A DNA stretch of 64,000 bases from Xanthomonas sp. GTDB taxonomy: Bacteria; Pseudomonadota; Gammaproteobacteria; Xanthomonadales; Xanthomonadaceae. The notes below the pieces were generated by a model that worked only from the letters and a program-made list of their open reading frames with translations, made no database searches and was not told the DNA's origin. The stretch spans positions 62,001 to 126,000 of the forward strand of contig NZ_JAFIWC010000011.1 of NCBI RefSeq assembly GCF_017163755.1. Direction: 5' to 3'. Made by a program: the position numbers and the translations under genes. The stretch's first letter is position 1. The number at the start of each line of letters is the position of its first letter. Of the stretch, positions 10,373-19,971 are shown one piece after another.

Positions 10373-13081
10373 ATGGCCGACCTCCGCTTCGCCTGCCTGC
10401 TGTCCCGCGCCGCGGTGTGCCTGAGCCTGGCCGCGGCGCTTGCCACGTGCGGGCGCGCGCCGCCGGCAGCGGACGCGGCGGCGAACGCGCCGGCCGCCGC
10501 GGCGGACCTGGGTTCGGAGGCGGTCCGCGCGCAGGCCGGGCAGATCGGCGCGCAGTTGCGCGAGCAGCTGGCGACGCAACGCAAGATCGTCGTGCTGCTG
10601 GCCGACGAGGCGAAGCAGAGCGCCGACGACCGGCAGGTCTCCAGCAGCGTCGGCCAGCAACTGTTCCACGAGGGGCTGGAGCGGCGCGCGGCGCTGCTGG
10701 CGCGCTTCGACGCGCTGCTCGCCTTGCGCGAACCGGCGCGCTATCCGGCGATCGCCACGCTGCTGGACTACATCGAATCGGCGCCGGACCTGTACGACGC
10801 CGACCGCCTGGCCTTCCGCGAACTGCTCGCCGATCTGCACGAGCGCATCGGCAAGGACTCGTCGCTGCCGGCGATCAAGCTGCACCAGCGCATCGGCGAG
10901 GACCTGGAGGCGCTGGACGAGATCGAGCGCAACTACAACCGCGAGATCACCGCGATCTTCAGCCGTTTCGACCGCACCCGCGCGATCGCGCAGAAGCGCG
11001 AGAAGTGGGACGACTACGTCGCGCACCTGCGCACGCTGTACACGCGCGAGGGCATCCTGCGCGACTACGGGGTCATCACCCCGTACCCGATGTCGATGCG
11101 CGACAGCGACCGCGAGGTGTTCGGCCGCGACCTGCCGCCCAAGACCGTGGTGCTGAGCTTCGACGACGGCCCGCATCGCGCGTACACCGACGAGATCGTC
11201 GCCATCCTCAAACGCTACGACGTGCCGGCGACGTTCTTCGAGGTGGGCCGCAACCTGGGCAAGGTCGGCGCCGACGGCCAGGTCGAACTGGCGCCGCTGG
11301 CCCAGGTCAGCCGCGGGCTGATGGCGCAGGGCTACACGGTGGGCAACCACAGCCTGACCCACGCGCAGCTGTCCAAGGAAAGCGGCGCCGCGCTGCGCAG
11401 CCAGATCCTGGACACCGACCGCATGCTGCGCGCGGTCGACGCCAAGCGCGCGTCGCTGTTCCGTTTCCCGTACGGCGCGCGCAACGCCGAGGGCATGCAG
11501 ATCCTCGGCGAGGCCGGGCTGAAGTCGGTGATGTGGAACGTCGACTCGCTGGACTGGGCCGATCCGGTGCCCGAGTCGATCGTGCAGCGGGTGATCGAGC
11601 AGGTCGGGCGCGAACAGCGCGGCATCGTGCTGTTCCATGACATCCACGAACGCACGGTCAAGGCCTTGCCGCAGGTGCTGGACCGGCTCAGCGCCGACGG
11701 CTACCAGTTCGCGGCCTGGAACGGGCGCGACTTCAGCGTGGCGCGCCCGGCCGCCAACGCGGCGGCGCCGGCGGTGACCAGCGGCTACGACAAGTCGTGG
11801 GCGATCGTCATCGGCATCGACGACTACGCGCGCTGGCCGAAGCTGCAATACGCGGCCAACGACGCGCAGGCGATCGCGCAGACGCTGACCGGCAGCTTCG
11901 GCTTTCCGTCCTCGCAGGTGATCGTGCTGAAGAACCAGGACGCCACCCGCAACAACATCCTGGCCGCGTTCCACGATCGCCTCGCGCACGGCGGCATGGG
12001 CAAGAACGACCGCGTGTTCGTGTTCTTCGCCGGGCACGGCGCCACGCGCAGGCTGGCCTCCGGCCGCGACCTGGGCTACATCGTGCCGGCCGATTCGGAT
12101 CCGGCGCAGTTCGCCACCGACGCGATCCCGATGACCGAGATCCAGGACATCGCCGAAAGCCTGGAGGCCAAGCACGTGCTGTTCGTGATGGACGCGTGCT
12201 ACAGCGGCTTGGGCCTGACCCGCGGCGGCGGATCCACCGCCGCGTACCTGCGCGAGAACGGGCGGCGCATCGCGCGGCAGATGCTCACCGCCGGCGGCGC
12301 CGACCAGCAGGTCGCCGACAGCGGCCCGAACGGGCATTCGGTGTTCACCTGGGTGCTGCTGCAGGCGCTGTCGGGCAAGGGCGACTTGAACGGCGACGGG
12401 CTGATCACCGGCACCGAGCTGGCCGCCTACGTGGCGCCGGCGGTGTCGGGCATCTCGCCGCAGACGCCGGCGTTCGGCAGCCTGCCCGGTTCGCAGGGCG
12501 GCGAGTTCGTGCTGCAGGTGCCCGAGGGCGAGGAGTTCCTGACCGCCAGCACGCAGCAGCTGTCGTCCGCGGCGATCGCGATGAACGACCGCGTCGATGC
12601 GGCGGCGCTGCCGGCGGCGGCCGACCTGCCGGCGAACGCGGCGCCGCCGCCGGTGCTGGTGAAGGACCTGCAGGGCGGCGAGCGGCCGCTGGCGCTGCCC
12701 GCCGCGGCCGGACCGCTGTCGGACCGGCAGCGCGCCCAGCGCGCCAACGACCGCGGCCTGCAGCTGTACAAGGAAAAGCGCTACGACGAGGCCGAGGCGC
12801 AGTTCACCGAAGCGCTGAAGCTGCGGCCGGATTTCGCGCTGGCGGCCAACAACCTCGGTTTCATCTACTACCGCCAGGGCAAGTACGCGCAGGCGGCGCG
12901 CTGGCTGGAGAACACGCTGAAGATCGACCCCTCGCGCGCGGTGGCCTATCTGAACCTGGGCGATGCGTACCGCCGCCTCGGCGACGCGGACAAGGCCAGG
13001 CGGGCGTTCCAGACCTACCTGGAGCTGCAGCCGGCCGGCGCGTCGGCCGCGTATGCACGCGAACAACTGAAGACGCTGTAG
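10373..13081 (+). CDS. Fusion of polysaccharide deacetylase, caspase-like protease and TPR domains
   Basis: This 902-residue protein starts at ATG 10373 with a Cys-containing signal region (LAAALATCGRAPP), which could be a lipoprotein signal with an unusual Thr before the Cys. An alpha-helical region (about 35-230) precedes a NodB-type deacetylase: FDDGPH near residue 263, zinc-binding HSLTH near 325 and FRFPYG near 363. A caspase/metacaspase domain follows (about 475-715): WAIVIGIDDY, catalytic His in FFAGHGA near 553 and catalytic Cys in DACYSG near 606. The last 110 residues are TPRs. All catalytic motifs look intact. It sits between yidC and mnmE on the same strand. Likely periplasmic or outer-membrane anchored; substrate unknown. 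Family assignments are firm, biological role is not. Confidence 0.85.
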   Translation: MADLRFACLLSRAAVCLSLAAALATCGRAPPAADAAANAPAAAADLGSEAVRAQAGQIGAQLREQLATQRKIVVLLADEAKQSADDRQVSSSVGQQLFHEGLERRAALLARFDALLALREPARYPAIATLLDYIESAPDLYDADRLAFRELLADLHERIGKDSSLPAIKLHQRIGEDLEALDEIERNYNREITAIFSRFDRTRAIAQKREKWDDYVAHLRTLYTREGILRDYGVITPYPMSMRDSDREVFGRDLPPKTVVLSFDDGPHRAYTDEIVAILKRYDVPATFFEVGRNLGKVGADGQVELAPLAQVSRGLMAQGYTVGNHSLTHAQLSKESGAALRSQILDTDRMLRAVDAKRASLFRFPYGARNAEGMQILGEAGLKSVMWNVDSLDWADPVPESIVQRVIEQVGREQRGIVLFHDIHERTVKALPQVLDRLSADGYQFAAWNGRDFSVARPAANAAAPAVTSGYDKSWAIVIGIDDYARWPKLQYAANDAQAIAQTLTGSFGFPSSQVIVLKNQDATRNNILAAFHDRLAHGGMGKNDRVFVFFAGHGATRRLASGRDLGYIVPADSDPAQFATDAIPMTEIQDIAESLEAKHVLFVMDACYSGLGLTRGGGSTAAYLRENGRRIARQMLTAGGADQQVADSGPNGHSVFTWVLLQALSGKGDLNGDGLITGTELAAYVAPAVSGISPQTPAFGSLPGSQGGEFVLQVPEGEEFLTASTQQLSSAAIAMNDRVDAAALPAAADLPANAAPPPVLVKDLQGGERPLALPAAAGPLSDRQRAQRANDRGLQLYKEKRYDEAEAQFTEALKLRPDFALAANNLGFIYYRQGKYAQAARWLENTLKIDPSRAVAYLNLGDAYRRLGDADKARRAFQTYLELQPAGASAAYAREQLKTL

Positions 13082-13108
13082 CCTGCGCGGACCACAAGGA
13101 TGCCCGCC

Positions 13109-14452
13109 ATGCCGCAGACCGCTCCCGACACCATCGTCGCCATCGCCACCGGTCCGGCCGCCGGCGGCGTCGGCGTGATCCGCATCTCCGGCACCCTGGC
13201 CGCGCTGGTCGGGGTCGGCCTGGGCGTGGCCGAGCCGGTGCCGCGCCGCGCGCAGTACGCGCGCTTCCTCGACGCGCACGGCGAGACGCTCGACGACGGC
13301 CTGGCGCTATGGTTCCCGGCGCCGCGCAGCTTCACCGGCGAGGACGTGCTGGAACTGCAGGCGCACGGCAGCCCGGTGCTGCTGCGGCAGCTGGTGGCGC
13401 GCTGCTGCGAACTCGGCGCGCGCCCGGCGCGCCCGGGCGAGTTCAGCGAGCGCGCCTTCCTCAACCGCAAGCTCGACCTGGCCCAGGCCGAGGCGATCGC
13501 CGACCTGATCGCGGCCGGCGACCTGCGCGCGGCGCGCGCGGCGCGGCGTTCGCTGGACGGCGTGTTCTCGCGCCGCATCGATACCCTGGTCGAACAGCTG
13601 GCCCGGCTGCGGATCCACGTGGAGGCGACGATCGATTTCGCCGACGAGGCGCTGGACACGCTCGGCGGCGAGCAGCTGCGCGCCGGCCTGGCGCGCGCGC
13701 GGCAGGAACTGGCGCAACTGCTGGGCGAGGCCGAGCGCGGCCGGCGCCTGCGCGACGGGCTGCATGCGGTGCTGGTCGGCCCGCCCAACGCCGGCAAGAG
13801 CTCGCTGCTCAACGCGCTGGCCGGCAGCGAGCGCGCCATCGTCACCGACATCGCCGGCACCACCCGCGACACCCTGCACGAGACCGTGCGCCTGGACGGC
13901 CTGGAACTGACCCTGGTGGATACCGCCGGGCTGCGCGACGGCGGCGATGCGATCGAGCGCGAAGGCATGCGCCGCGCGCGCGAGGAGCTGCAGCGCGCCG
14001 ACCTGGCGCTGGTCGTGCTCGATGCGCGCGATCCGGCCGCCGGCCGCGCGGCGATCGCCGAGGCGGTGGCGCAGGTGCCGCAACGGCTATGGATCCACAA
14101 CAAGCGCGACCTGCTCGACACGGTGCCGGCCGGCGACGACGACAGCGTCCACGTGTCCGCCGCCACCGGCGAAGGGCTGGACGTCTTGCATGCGCGGCTG
14201 CGCGCGCTGGCCGGCGCCGCCGCCGGCGACGGGGCGGACGGCGAGTTCTCCGCGCGTGCGCGCCACGTGGAAGCGCTGCAGCGCGCGGGCGAGCACGCCG
14301 CCCATGCGGCGGCCGAGCTGGCGCACGAGCGGCTGGAACTGGTCGCCGAGGAGCTGCGCCTGGCGCACGCCGCGCTGGGCGAGATCGTCGGCCAGGTCAG
14401 CGCCGACGACCTGCTGGGCCGGATCTTCTCCAGCTTCTGCATCGGCAAGTAG
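13109..14452 (+). CDS. mnmE: tRNA modification GTPase MnmE
   Basis: MnmE with MnmG makes 5-carboxymethylaminomethyluridine at wobble position 34 of some tRNAs. The 447-residue protein has the N-terminal folate-binding domain ([22 protein letters not shown]), G1 [10 protein letters not shown]2/G3 region [10 protein letters not shown] and DTAGLRD, G4 as NKRD, and the C-terminal CIGK whose Cys is catalytic. I prefer ATG 13109 because AAGG lies nine bases before it; ATG 13100 is in frame but would almost touch the AAGG. The end converges with the oxidoreductase gene at 14483. Confidence 0.96.
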   Translation: MPQTAPDTIVAIATGPAAGGVGVIRISGTLAALVGVGLGVAEPVPRRAQYARFLDAHGETLDDGLALWFPAPRSFTGEDVLELQAHGSPVLLRQLVARCCELGARPARPGEFSERAFLNRKLDLAQAEAIADLIAAGDLRAARAARRSLDGVFSRRIDTLVEQLARLRIHVEATIDFADEALDTLGGEQLRAGLARARQELAQLLGEAERGRRLRDGLHAVLVGPPNAGKSSLLNALAGSERAIVTDIAGTTRDTLHETVRLDGLELTLVDTAGLRDGGDAIEREGMRRAREELQRADLALVVLDARDPAAGRAAIAEAVAQVPQRLWIHNKRDLLDTVPAGDDDSVHVSAATGEGLDVLHARLRALAGAAAGDGADGEFSARARHVEALQRAGEHAAHAAAELAHERLELVAEELRLAHAALGEIVGQVSADDLLGRIFSSFCIGK

Positions 14453-14482
14453 GCCGGTGCCAGGCCGCCGGCGCGCGCCCGT

Positions 14483-15391
14483 TCAGGGCGCCAGCGCGGC
14501 CAGCTGCGCGCGGTTGGCCTGCAGCCACTGCCCGAACGGCTGCGGCGCCTGACCGGTCAGCGCCTGGTAGTCGCCGCTGACGGCGGCCACGCGGCCGGCA
14601 GCGGTGTTGACGTCGAACGAGGCCAGCACGCGCGCAAGCGGTTCGGGAACGCCGGCCGCGGCCATGCCCTGGACCAACGCGTCGACCGGCACCGGCAGCA
14701 CCTGGATCGGCTTGCCGACGGCCTGCGCGACCCGCGCGGCGATCTCGGCGGTGGTGTAGGCCTGCGCGCCGCTGAGGGTCAAGGTGCGCTTGGCGTCGCC
14801 GTCGTCGGACAGCGCCACGGCAGCGGCGCGCGCCAGGTCGTCGCGGGCGATGTGCGCGATGCGGCCGTCGCCGGCGGCGCTGTACCAGTGGCCGGAGGCC
14901 AGGGTCGACGGCAGCTGCATGAACAGGTTCTCGAAGTACCAATGGTTGCGCAGCACGGTCCAGCCGGGCAGGGCGCTGGCGGCCAGCGCGTCCTCGGTGC
15001 CGGCGTGGTCGGGCGCGAGCAGCAGCGGCGAATCGTGCGGTTCGGGGCAGGAGGTGTAGACCACGTGGCGCACGCCGGCGCGCTCGGCCGCGGCGATCGC
15101 CGCGCGGTGCTGCTCGAGCCGGTGGCCGGGACGGTCCAGCGCATCGGTGCTGATCAGCAGCAGGCGTGCGACGCCGTGGAAGGCCGCGTCCAGCGACGCG
15201 GGGGCATCGAAGTCGCCGTGGCGCACGTCGACGCCGCGCGCCGCCCAGGCGGCCAGCGCGTCGGGGCGGCGGGTCAGGGCGACGACGCGCGCCGGCGGCA
15301 GCTGCAGCGTGTCGAGCAGATGGGCCAGCACGCGTTGGCCGAGCTGGCCACCGGCACCGGTGACGAGCAGCGAATCGGGACGATCGGACAT
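14483..15391 (-). CDS. NmrA-like NAD(P)H-dependent quinone oxidoreductase (QorB/YtfG type)
   Basis: The 302-residue protein has the Rossmann motif VTGAGGQLGQRVL near the N-terminus and the arrangement of atypical short-chain reductases of the NmrA/QOR2 group: RRPDALAAWAARGVDVRHGDFD, then HVVYTSC and LRNHWYFENL. In E. coli the similar YtfG (QorB) reduces quinones and is divergent from the HxlR regulator YtfH; the same arrangement occurs here with the gene at 15549. A promoter can be read in the shared gap. The reductase family is clear; the substrate is by analogy. Confidence 0.85.
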   Translation of the reverse strand: MSDRPDSLLVTGAGGQLGQRVLAHLLDTLQLPPARVVALTRRPDALAAWAARGVDVRHGDFDAPASLDAAFHGVARLLLISTDALDRPGHRLEQHRAAIAAAERAGVRHVVYTSCPEPHDSPLLLAPDHAGTEDALAASALPGWTVLRNHWYFENLFMQLPSTLASGHWYSAAGDGRIAHIARDDLARAAAVALSDDGDAKRTLTLSGAQAYTTAEIAARVAQAVGKPIQVLPVPVDALVQGMAAAGVPEPLARVLASFDVNTAAGRVAAVSGDYQALTGQAPQPFGQWLQANRAQLAALAP

Positions 15392-15478
15392 AGGGGGATT
15401 CCTGGTGGAGAGGGTACCGGCAGTGCCATCGAGGCCGCAGCGCGCCGGACGCCATGGTCTGAAAAAGGAACCTGGTGC

Positions 15479-15506
15479 ATAGTAGAGATCACCGCTGGCC
15501 TGTAAA
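15479..15506 (-). promoter_or_regulatory. Promoter of the QorB-type gene
   Basis: On the minus strand TTTACA (15501-15506) and TACTAT (15479-15484) are 16 bases apart, about 90 bases upstream of the oxidoreductase start codon. The neighbouring sequence TTACC-CCGA-GGTAA at 15530-15543 is an inverted repeat that could bind the divergent HxlR regulator. Confidence 0.6.
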
Positions 15507-15548
15507 TAAGGCAGTTTTTCCGCCCCTGATTACCCCGAGGTAACCACC

Positions 15549-15974
15549 ATGCCCGCCACCGACCCGCACGCCGCCGCGCTCGCCGACCCGCCGCTGAGCC
15601 AGAAGCTGCGCGGCTACCGGGACGAGGGCATGCAGATCGACCAGTGCCCGGTGCGCGACGTGCTGGCGCAGATCGGCGACAAGTGGAGCACCCTGTTCCT
15701 GATGCTGCTGGCCGAACGGCCGCACCGCTTCGGCGAGCTGCGCCGCGCGGTGCCGGACATCTCCCAGCGCATGCTGACCCAGACCCTGCGCGACCTGCAG
15801 CGCGAAGGCCTGGTCGCGCGGCAGGTACTGCCGCTGGTGCCGCCGGGCGTGGAATACCGGCTGACCCCGCTGGGGCAGTCGCTGAGCGCACCGCTGGCGC
15901 AACTGGTGCGCTGGGCCGAGGCCAACCATGCGGCGGTCCGCGCAGCGCGCAGCGAGTTCGCCGACGCGCACTGA
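15549..15974 (+). CDS. HxlR-family transcriptional regulator
   Basis: This 141-residue winged-helix protein shows the HxlR signature: [32 protein letters not shown], then [19 protein letters not shown]. The single conserved Cys33 in QCPVRDVL is the residue that senses quinones, aldehydes or oxidants in characterised members such as YodB, HypR and QorR. Divergent transcription from a QorB-type reductase strongly suggests it controls that gene. GAGG lies about eight bases before the ATG. The signal is unknown. Confidence 0.88.
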   Translation: MPATDPHAAALADPPLSQKLRGYRDEGMQIDQCPVRDVLAQIGDKWSTLFLMLLAERPHRFGELRRAVPDISQRMLTQTLRDLQREGLVARQVLPLVPPGVEYRLTPLGQSLSAPLAQLVRWAEANHAAVRAARSEFADAH

Positions 15975-16477
15975 GCGGCGCGCCGCGGCGATGGCCGTGG
16001 CGCTGGGACTGCATGCATCCATGGCGGTCCGCGCGGAGCGCTGCGCATCGATTCGCCGGTTCGCGGCTAGCGCGCTATCCGTTGCACGTGGGCGCTTCGC
16101 GGCCTTCGCGGCGCACGCAGCGGAAGGTGGCTGCACGGCGCACCGTCCCCGGTAGCCCGCACACGCGCCGTCGCGTTCGGCGTCGGCGCATATCGCCACG
16201 CGGCAATGCGGAAAACCGCGTCAATCTTCCAATACGCGCACCGGCCCGCGGCGCAACATGCCTGCACCGACGACGCGCCGGCAACCGCGCGAGCGCGCCA
16301 GGCGCACGACCAGGCCGCAAGGCGTCGCCGCAGCGCAGGACAGGCGGCAGCGGCAGCCATGGGTGTGTGGTATGCGCCGCCGATCGTGGCGATGGCCTTG
16401 CGCATCCGCCCGGCTGCGTCCGTCGGCACGCTCATCGTCCAACCGCCTACGTCTTTCGTCGCGTTCAAGGATCTCCC
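15975..16477. other. 503-base gap without recognisable gene
   Basis: Between the HxlR gene and the VOC gene I found no gene with coding support. Short open frames on both strands are Arg/Ala-rich and without domains. The right end carries the ribosome site AAGGA for the VOC gene. Confidence 0.5.
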
Positions 16478-17383
16478 ATGCAACTGAAACGTTTCGTGCT
16501 CGCGCTGTCCCTGGCCGCGGCGGCCACGTGGAGCGTGCCGTCGGCATCGGCCCGCGCCGCCGCCGCCACGCCGCCGGTCGCGGTCGGGCCGCAATACGAC
16601 ACCACGCACGTGTACGTGGCGCCGGAGGATGTCGACGCTTTCGTCGCCAGCTTCCTGGCGACCTTCGGCGGCAAGAGCACGCCGCAGGTGGTGGCCACGG
16701 TGACGCCGACACCGAGCAGCACCACCTCGCAACTGCTGCAGACGCCGGTGGGCACGGTGTCGCTGTTCGGCTTCAAGACCCCGATCCCGTATCCGTTCGG
16801 CGCCGAGCGCACCGGCTACCTGGTCCAGGACATGGATGTGGCGATCCGGGCCGCGCGCGCCAGCGGCGCCGACGTGCTGGTGGCGCCGTTTCCCGACCCG
16901 ATCGGCCGCGATGCGGTGATCCAGTGGCCGGGTGGCGTCAACACGCAGCTCTACTGGCATACCCGCGCGCCGGCGTACCCGGCCCTGCGGACCGTGCCGG
17001 AAAACCGCGTCTACGTGTCGCCGGACCGCGCCGATGCGTTCGTGCGCAGCTTCGTCGCCTTCTCGCACGGCAAGGTGGTGGCGGACCAGGCGCATACGCC
17101 GGGCGTGGAGATCGGCCGTGCGGGCGGCCACTACCGCCGCATCCGCATCGAGTCCACCTTCGGCAAGCTGGCGGTGCTGGTCAGCGACGGACACCTGCCC
17201 TATCCGTACGGCCGCGAGCTGACCGGCTACGAAGTGGCCGACGTCGATGCCACACTGGCCAAGGCGGAGGCGTCCGGCGCGCAGGCGCTGGTGCGGCCGT
17301 TCGATGCGGACGGGCGGCGCGCGGCGATGCTGCGCTTTCCCGGCGGCTACGTCGCGGAGATCCACAGCGCGGGCACGCGTTGA
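16478..17383 (+). CDS. Secreted tandem-domain VOC (glyoxalase-like) protein
   Basis: The 301-residue product begins with a Sec signal peptide (MQLKRFVLALSLAAAATWSV, cleavage near SARA-AAA). Two related halves follow: each has a beta-rich VOC-type unit ending PYPFGAERTGYLVQDMD or PYPYGRELTGYEVADVD, then a helix and a strand ending in PGG. Thus it is an internal duplication within the glyoxalase/bleomycin-resistance/dioxygenase superfamily. AAGGA lies six bases before the ATG. Export to the periplasm is unusual for this superfamily. Metal ligands could not be assigned, so an enzymatic function is not claimed. Confidence 0.75.
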   Translation: MQLKRFVLALSLAAAATWSVPSASARAAAATPPVAVGPQYDTTHVYVAPEDVDAFVASFLATFGGKSTPQVVATVTPTPSSTTSQLLQTPVGTVSLFGFKTPIPYPFGAERTGYLVQDMDVAIRAARASGADVLVAPFPDPIGRDAVIQWPGGVNTQLYWHTRAPAYPALRTVPENRVYVSPDRADAFVRSFVAFSHGKVVADQAHTPGVEIGRAGGHYRRIRIESTFGKLAVLVSDGHLPYPYGRELTGYEVADVDATLAKAEASGAQALVRPFDADGRRAAMLRFPGGYVAEIHSAGTR

Positions 17384-17559
17384 CGGTGCCGCCACGCGCG
17401 CGAACACCGGTGGCGCCGCGGCGCGATCCGGGGCCATGGATCGCGCCGGGTGCGTGGCCACCGGACAACGCCACTGCAACGGCGCGGCCGCGGCGCGCAA
17501 GTGCGCCTGCGTCGCCGCGAGCGGTGCACGCTGCCGCCGGGGCGCAGCGCATCCTCCGC

Positions 17560-18984
17560 ATGCCGTGCCGCAGCGACGCGCGCGCGGCGCGCAAGGCGGC
17601 CGCGGTGTTGCTGGGCGTGCTGCCGTTCGCCGGCTCCACGTGCGCGCTGGCCGAGGACGCCGCCAGCCCGGCGCGGCCTGCGCTCGGGACCAACCGCTGG
17701 CAGGAAGACTGGTCGGCGCTGGCCGATCCGGCGCTGCGCAGCCAGGCGCTGGACAGGCTGAAGTACCTGTCGCTGCCGGACGGCGCTGCGCAGCGCTACG
17801 CCTCGTTCGGCCTGAACCTGCGCGAGCGCTTCGAGTCCAACGACGCGCCCGGCCTCGGCGCGGGCGGCAGCGGCGCCGACGCCTACCTGTTGCAGCGGTT
17901 GCAACTGCATGCCGATCTGCGCCTGGCCGCGCACTGGCAGGCGTTCGCGCAACTGGAAGACGTGCGCGCCTATGCCAAGCGGGCGCGTTCGGGCGCCGAC
18001 CAGAACCGGTTGGATCTGCGCCTGGCCTTCGTCGCCTACAGCCGCCGTTTCGATGCCGGGACGTTCAAGGCGCGGGTCGGGCGGCAGGACTTCGCGTTCG
18101 ACCTGCAGCGCTTCGTGTCCTCGCGCGATGGGCCGAACGTGCGCCAGTCCTTCGATGCGGTGTGGGCCGACTGGGAGACCGGCACCTGGCGCTTCATCGG
18201 CTTCGTCAGCCAGCCGGTGCAGTACGCCGACGGCGAAACCTTCGACGACGCTTCCAGCGGGCGCGTCCGCTTCGGCACGCTGCGCGCGGAGCGCCACGTG
18301 CTGGGCGACAACGAACTGTCGGGCTACTACGCGCGGTACGAGCGGGACCAGGCGCGCTACGCGGACGGCAGCGGCCGCGAGCGCCGCCACGTGTTCGACC
18401 TGCGCTTCGCCGGCCAGGCGGGCGCATGGGACTGGGACCTGGAGACGATGGCGCAGCGCGGCAGCGTTGGTGCGCAGCAGATCCGCGCGTGGGCGCTCGG
18501 CGCGCGCGGCGGTCACGCCTGGACGGCCGCGCCGTGGCAGCCGCGACTGGGCCTGCAGCTCGACGCCGCCTCCGGCGACGCACGTGCGGGCGACCGCACG
18601 CTCGGCACGTTCAACCCGCTGTTCCCCAACGGCTACTACTTCTCTCTCGCCGGCTACACCGGCTACAGCAACCTGATCCACGTCAAGCCGTCGTTGCGCG
18701 TGGCATGGGACGACAGCACCGAGGTGACCCTGGCGCTGGGCCTGCTGTGGCGGCAGACCACCGCCGATGCGGTGTATGCGCAGCCGAACGTGGCCATCGC
18801 CGGCACCGCCGGGCAGGGCGGGCGCCGGAGCGGACGCTACGCGCAGCTGCGCGTGGACAAGGCGTTCTCGCCGCAGCTGGATGGCGCGCTGGAAGCGGTG
18901 CGCTACCAGGTCGGCGATGCGCTGCGGACCGCGGGCGCGCACGACAGCGACTATCTCGGGATCGAGATGAAATACGGCTGGTGA
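17560..18984 (+). CDS. Outer-membrane channel, alginate-export (AlgE-like) family
   Basis: The 474-residue protein starts MPCRSDARAARKAAAV with a signal peptide ending near CALAEDA. The mature part is rich in alternating aromatic and polar residues typical of beta-barrel strands (RLQLHADLRLAAHWQAFAQL, FVAYSRRFDAGTFKARVGRQ) and ends in a terminal aromatic residue (YGW). The pattern QxxxDxxxxxxxGTFKARVGRQ matches the alginate_exp/DUF1302-like porins. It lies 176 bases after the VOC gene on the same strand. The channel call is good; the substrate is unknown. An in-frame GTG at 17524 is an alternative start. Confidence 0.75.
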   Translation: MPCRSDARAARKAAAVLLGVLPFAGSTCALAEDAASPARPALGTNRWQEDWSALADPALRSQALDRLKYLSLPDGAAQRYASFGLNLRERFESNDAPGLGAGGSGADAYLLQRLQLHADLRLAAHWQAFAQLEDVRAYAKRARSGADQNRLDLRLAFVAYSRRFDAGTFKARVGRQDFAFDLQRFVSSRDGPNVRQSFDAVWADWETGTWRFIGFVSQPVQYADGETFDDASSGRVRFGTLRAERHVLGDNELSGYYARYERDQARYADGSGRERRHVFDLRFAGQAGAWDWDLETMAQRGSVGAQQIRAWALGARGGHAWTAAPWQPRLGLQLDAASGDARAGDRTLGTFNPLFPNGYYFSLAGYTGYSNLIHVKPSLRVAWDDSTEVTLALGLLWRQTTADAVYAQPNVAIAGTAGQGGRRSGRYAQLRVDKAFSPQLDGALEAVRYQVGDALRTAGAHDSDYLGIEMKYGW

Positions 18985-19308
18985 CGCGGCCGTGGCGGGA
19001 ACGTCGCGGTCCTGCACGAGCGCCGTTGTCGTTTCGGGCTCCGGCTTTGACGAGCGGAGCACGAGCCGGTCCCGCGTCGAAGCGGTGCAAAACTGACGTC
19101 CACCAGGATGTACGCGGCCCGCCCGTGCAGGAGCGGCTTCAGCCGCGTGGGCGCCGCCGCCTTCCATGCACGCCATCGACCGCGGCAGCCGCGCGCGCCG
19201 CCGCCGTGCCATCCAGGCGGCGCGACAAGACCGCTCCAATCGTCCAAGACCGCGCCGCCGCGCGCGGCCATGCTGCAGGCCGATCCAGCACCCAGTCCAG
19301 GAACCCCG
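18985..19308. other. Spacer with one GCGGCTTCAGCCGC repeat
   Basis: No gene is supported in this 324-base gap. A palindromic core GCGGCTTCAGCCGC at about 19132-19145 belongs to the short repeat family that recurs at 53043-53284 and inside glyS. The start site of the isochorismatase-like gene at 19309 is preceded by AGGA. Confidence 0.6.
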
Positions 19309-19962
19309 ATGCCCCTCATCGCCACGCCCACCCCGGGCGCCAAGCTGCTGTCGCCGCACGACCACGCCCTGATCATGATCGACTTCCAGTCGCAGATGGC
19401 CTTCGCCACGCATTCGATCGACGCGGTCGCGCTGCGCACGAACGCGGCACTGGTGGCCAATGCCGCGGCCGGCTTCGGCGTGCCCACCATCCTCACCACC
19501 GTGGCCGAGAAGAGCTTCTCCGGGCCGATGTTCGACGAGGTGGTGGCGCCGTTCCCCGGCCAGGCATTGCTCGACCGCACCTCGATGAACACCTGGGAAG
19601 ACGCGGCGGTGATCGCGCGGGTCAACGCGATCGGCAAGTCGCGCATCGTGCTGGCCGGGCTGTGGACCAGCGTGTGCATCGTCGGCCCGGCGCTGTCGGC
19701 GCTGGACCAGGGCTTCGAGGTGTACGTGATCGCCGACGCCTGCGGCGACGTGTCCGCCGAGGCGCACAACCGCGCGATCGAGCGCATCGTGCAGGCCGGC
19801 GGCCAGCCGATGACGGCGGTGCAGTACCTGCTCGAGCTGCAGCGCGACTGGGCGCGCACCGACTCCTACGAAATGACCACCGGCATCGCGCGCAGGTACG
19901 CCGGCGCCTATGGCCTGGGCATCACCTACGCCAAGACGATGTTCAGCGCCCACGAGGGCTGA
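19309..19962 (+). CDS. Isochorismatase-superfamily hydrolase (YcaC-like)
   Basis: The 217-residue protein has the cysteine-hydrolase triad of the isochorismatase superfamily: Asp25 in LIMIDFQ, Lys68 in VAEKSF and nucleophile Cys123 in WTSVCIVG. The sequence around LAGLWTSVCIVGPALSALDQGFEVYVIADACGDVS is like E. coli YcaC. I chose ATG 19309 with AGGA upstream; longer starts add an Arg-rich extension. It is nine bases ahead of the XapX gene and begins a cluster with an amidohydrolase, DoxX and MFS genes. The substrate is not known. Confidence 0.88.
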   Translation: MPLIATPTPGAKLLSPHDHALIMIDFQSQMAFATHSIDAVALRTNAALVANAAAGFGVPTILTTVAEKSFSGPMFDEVVAPFPGQALLDRTSMNTWEDAAVIARVNAIGKSRIVLAGLWTSVCIVGPALSALDQGFEVYVIADACGDVSAEAHNRAIERIVQAGGQPMTAVQYLLELQRDWARTDSYEMTTGIARRYAGAYGLGITYAKTMFSAHEG

Positions 19963-19971
19963 GCGCGGGGG

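Noticed and set aside
9809-13279. Long minus-strand open frame (over 1100 codons) opposite the yidC end and fusion gene
   Set aside because: Antisense to two genes with intact catalytic motifs; its composition is Arg/Val/Gln-rich without any recognisable domain.
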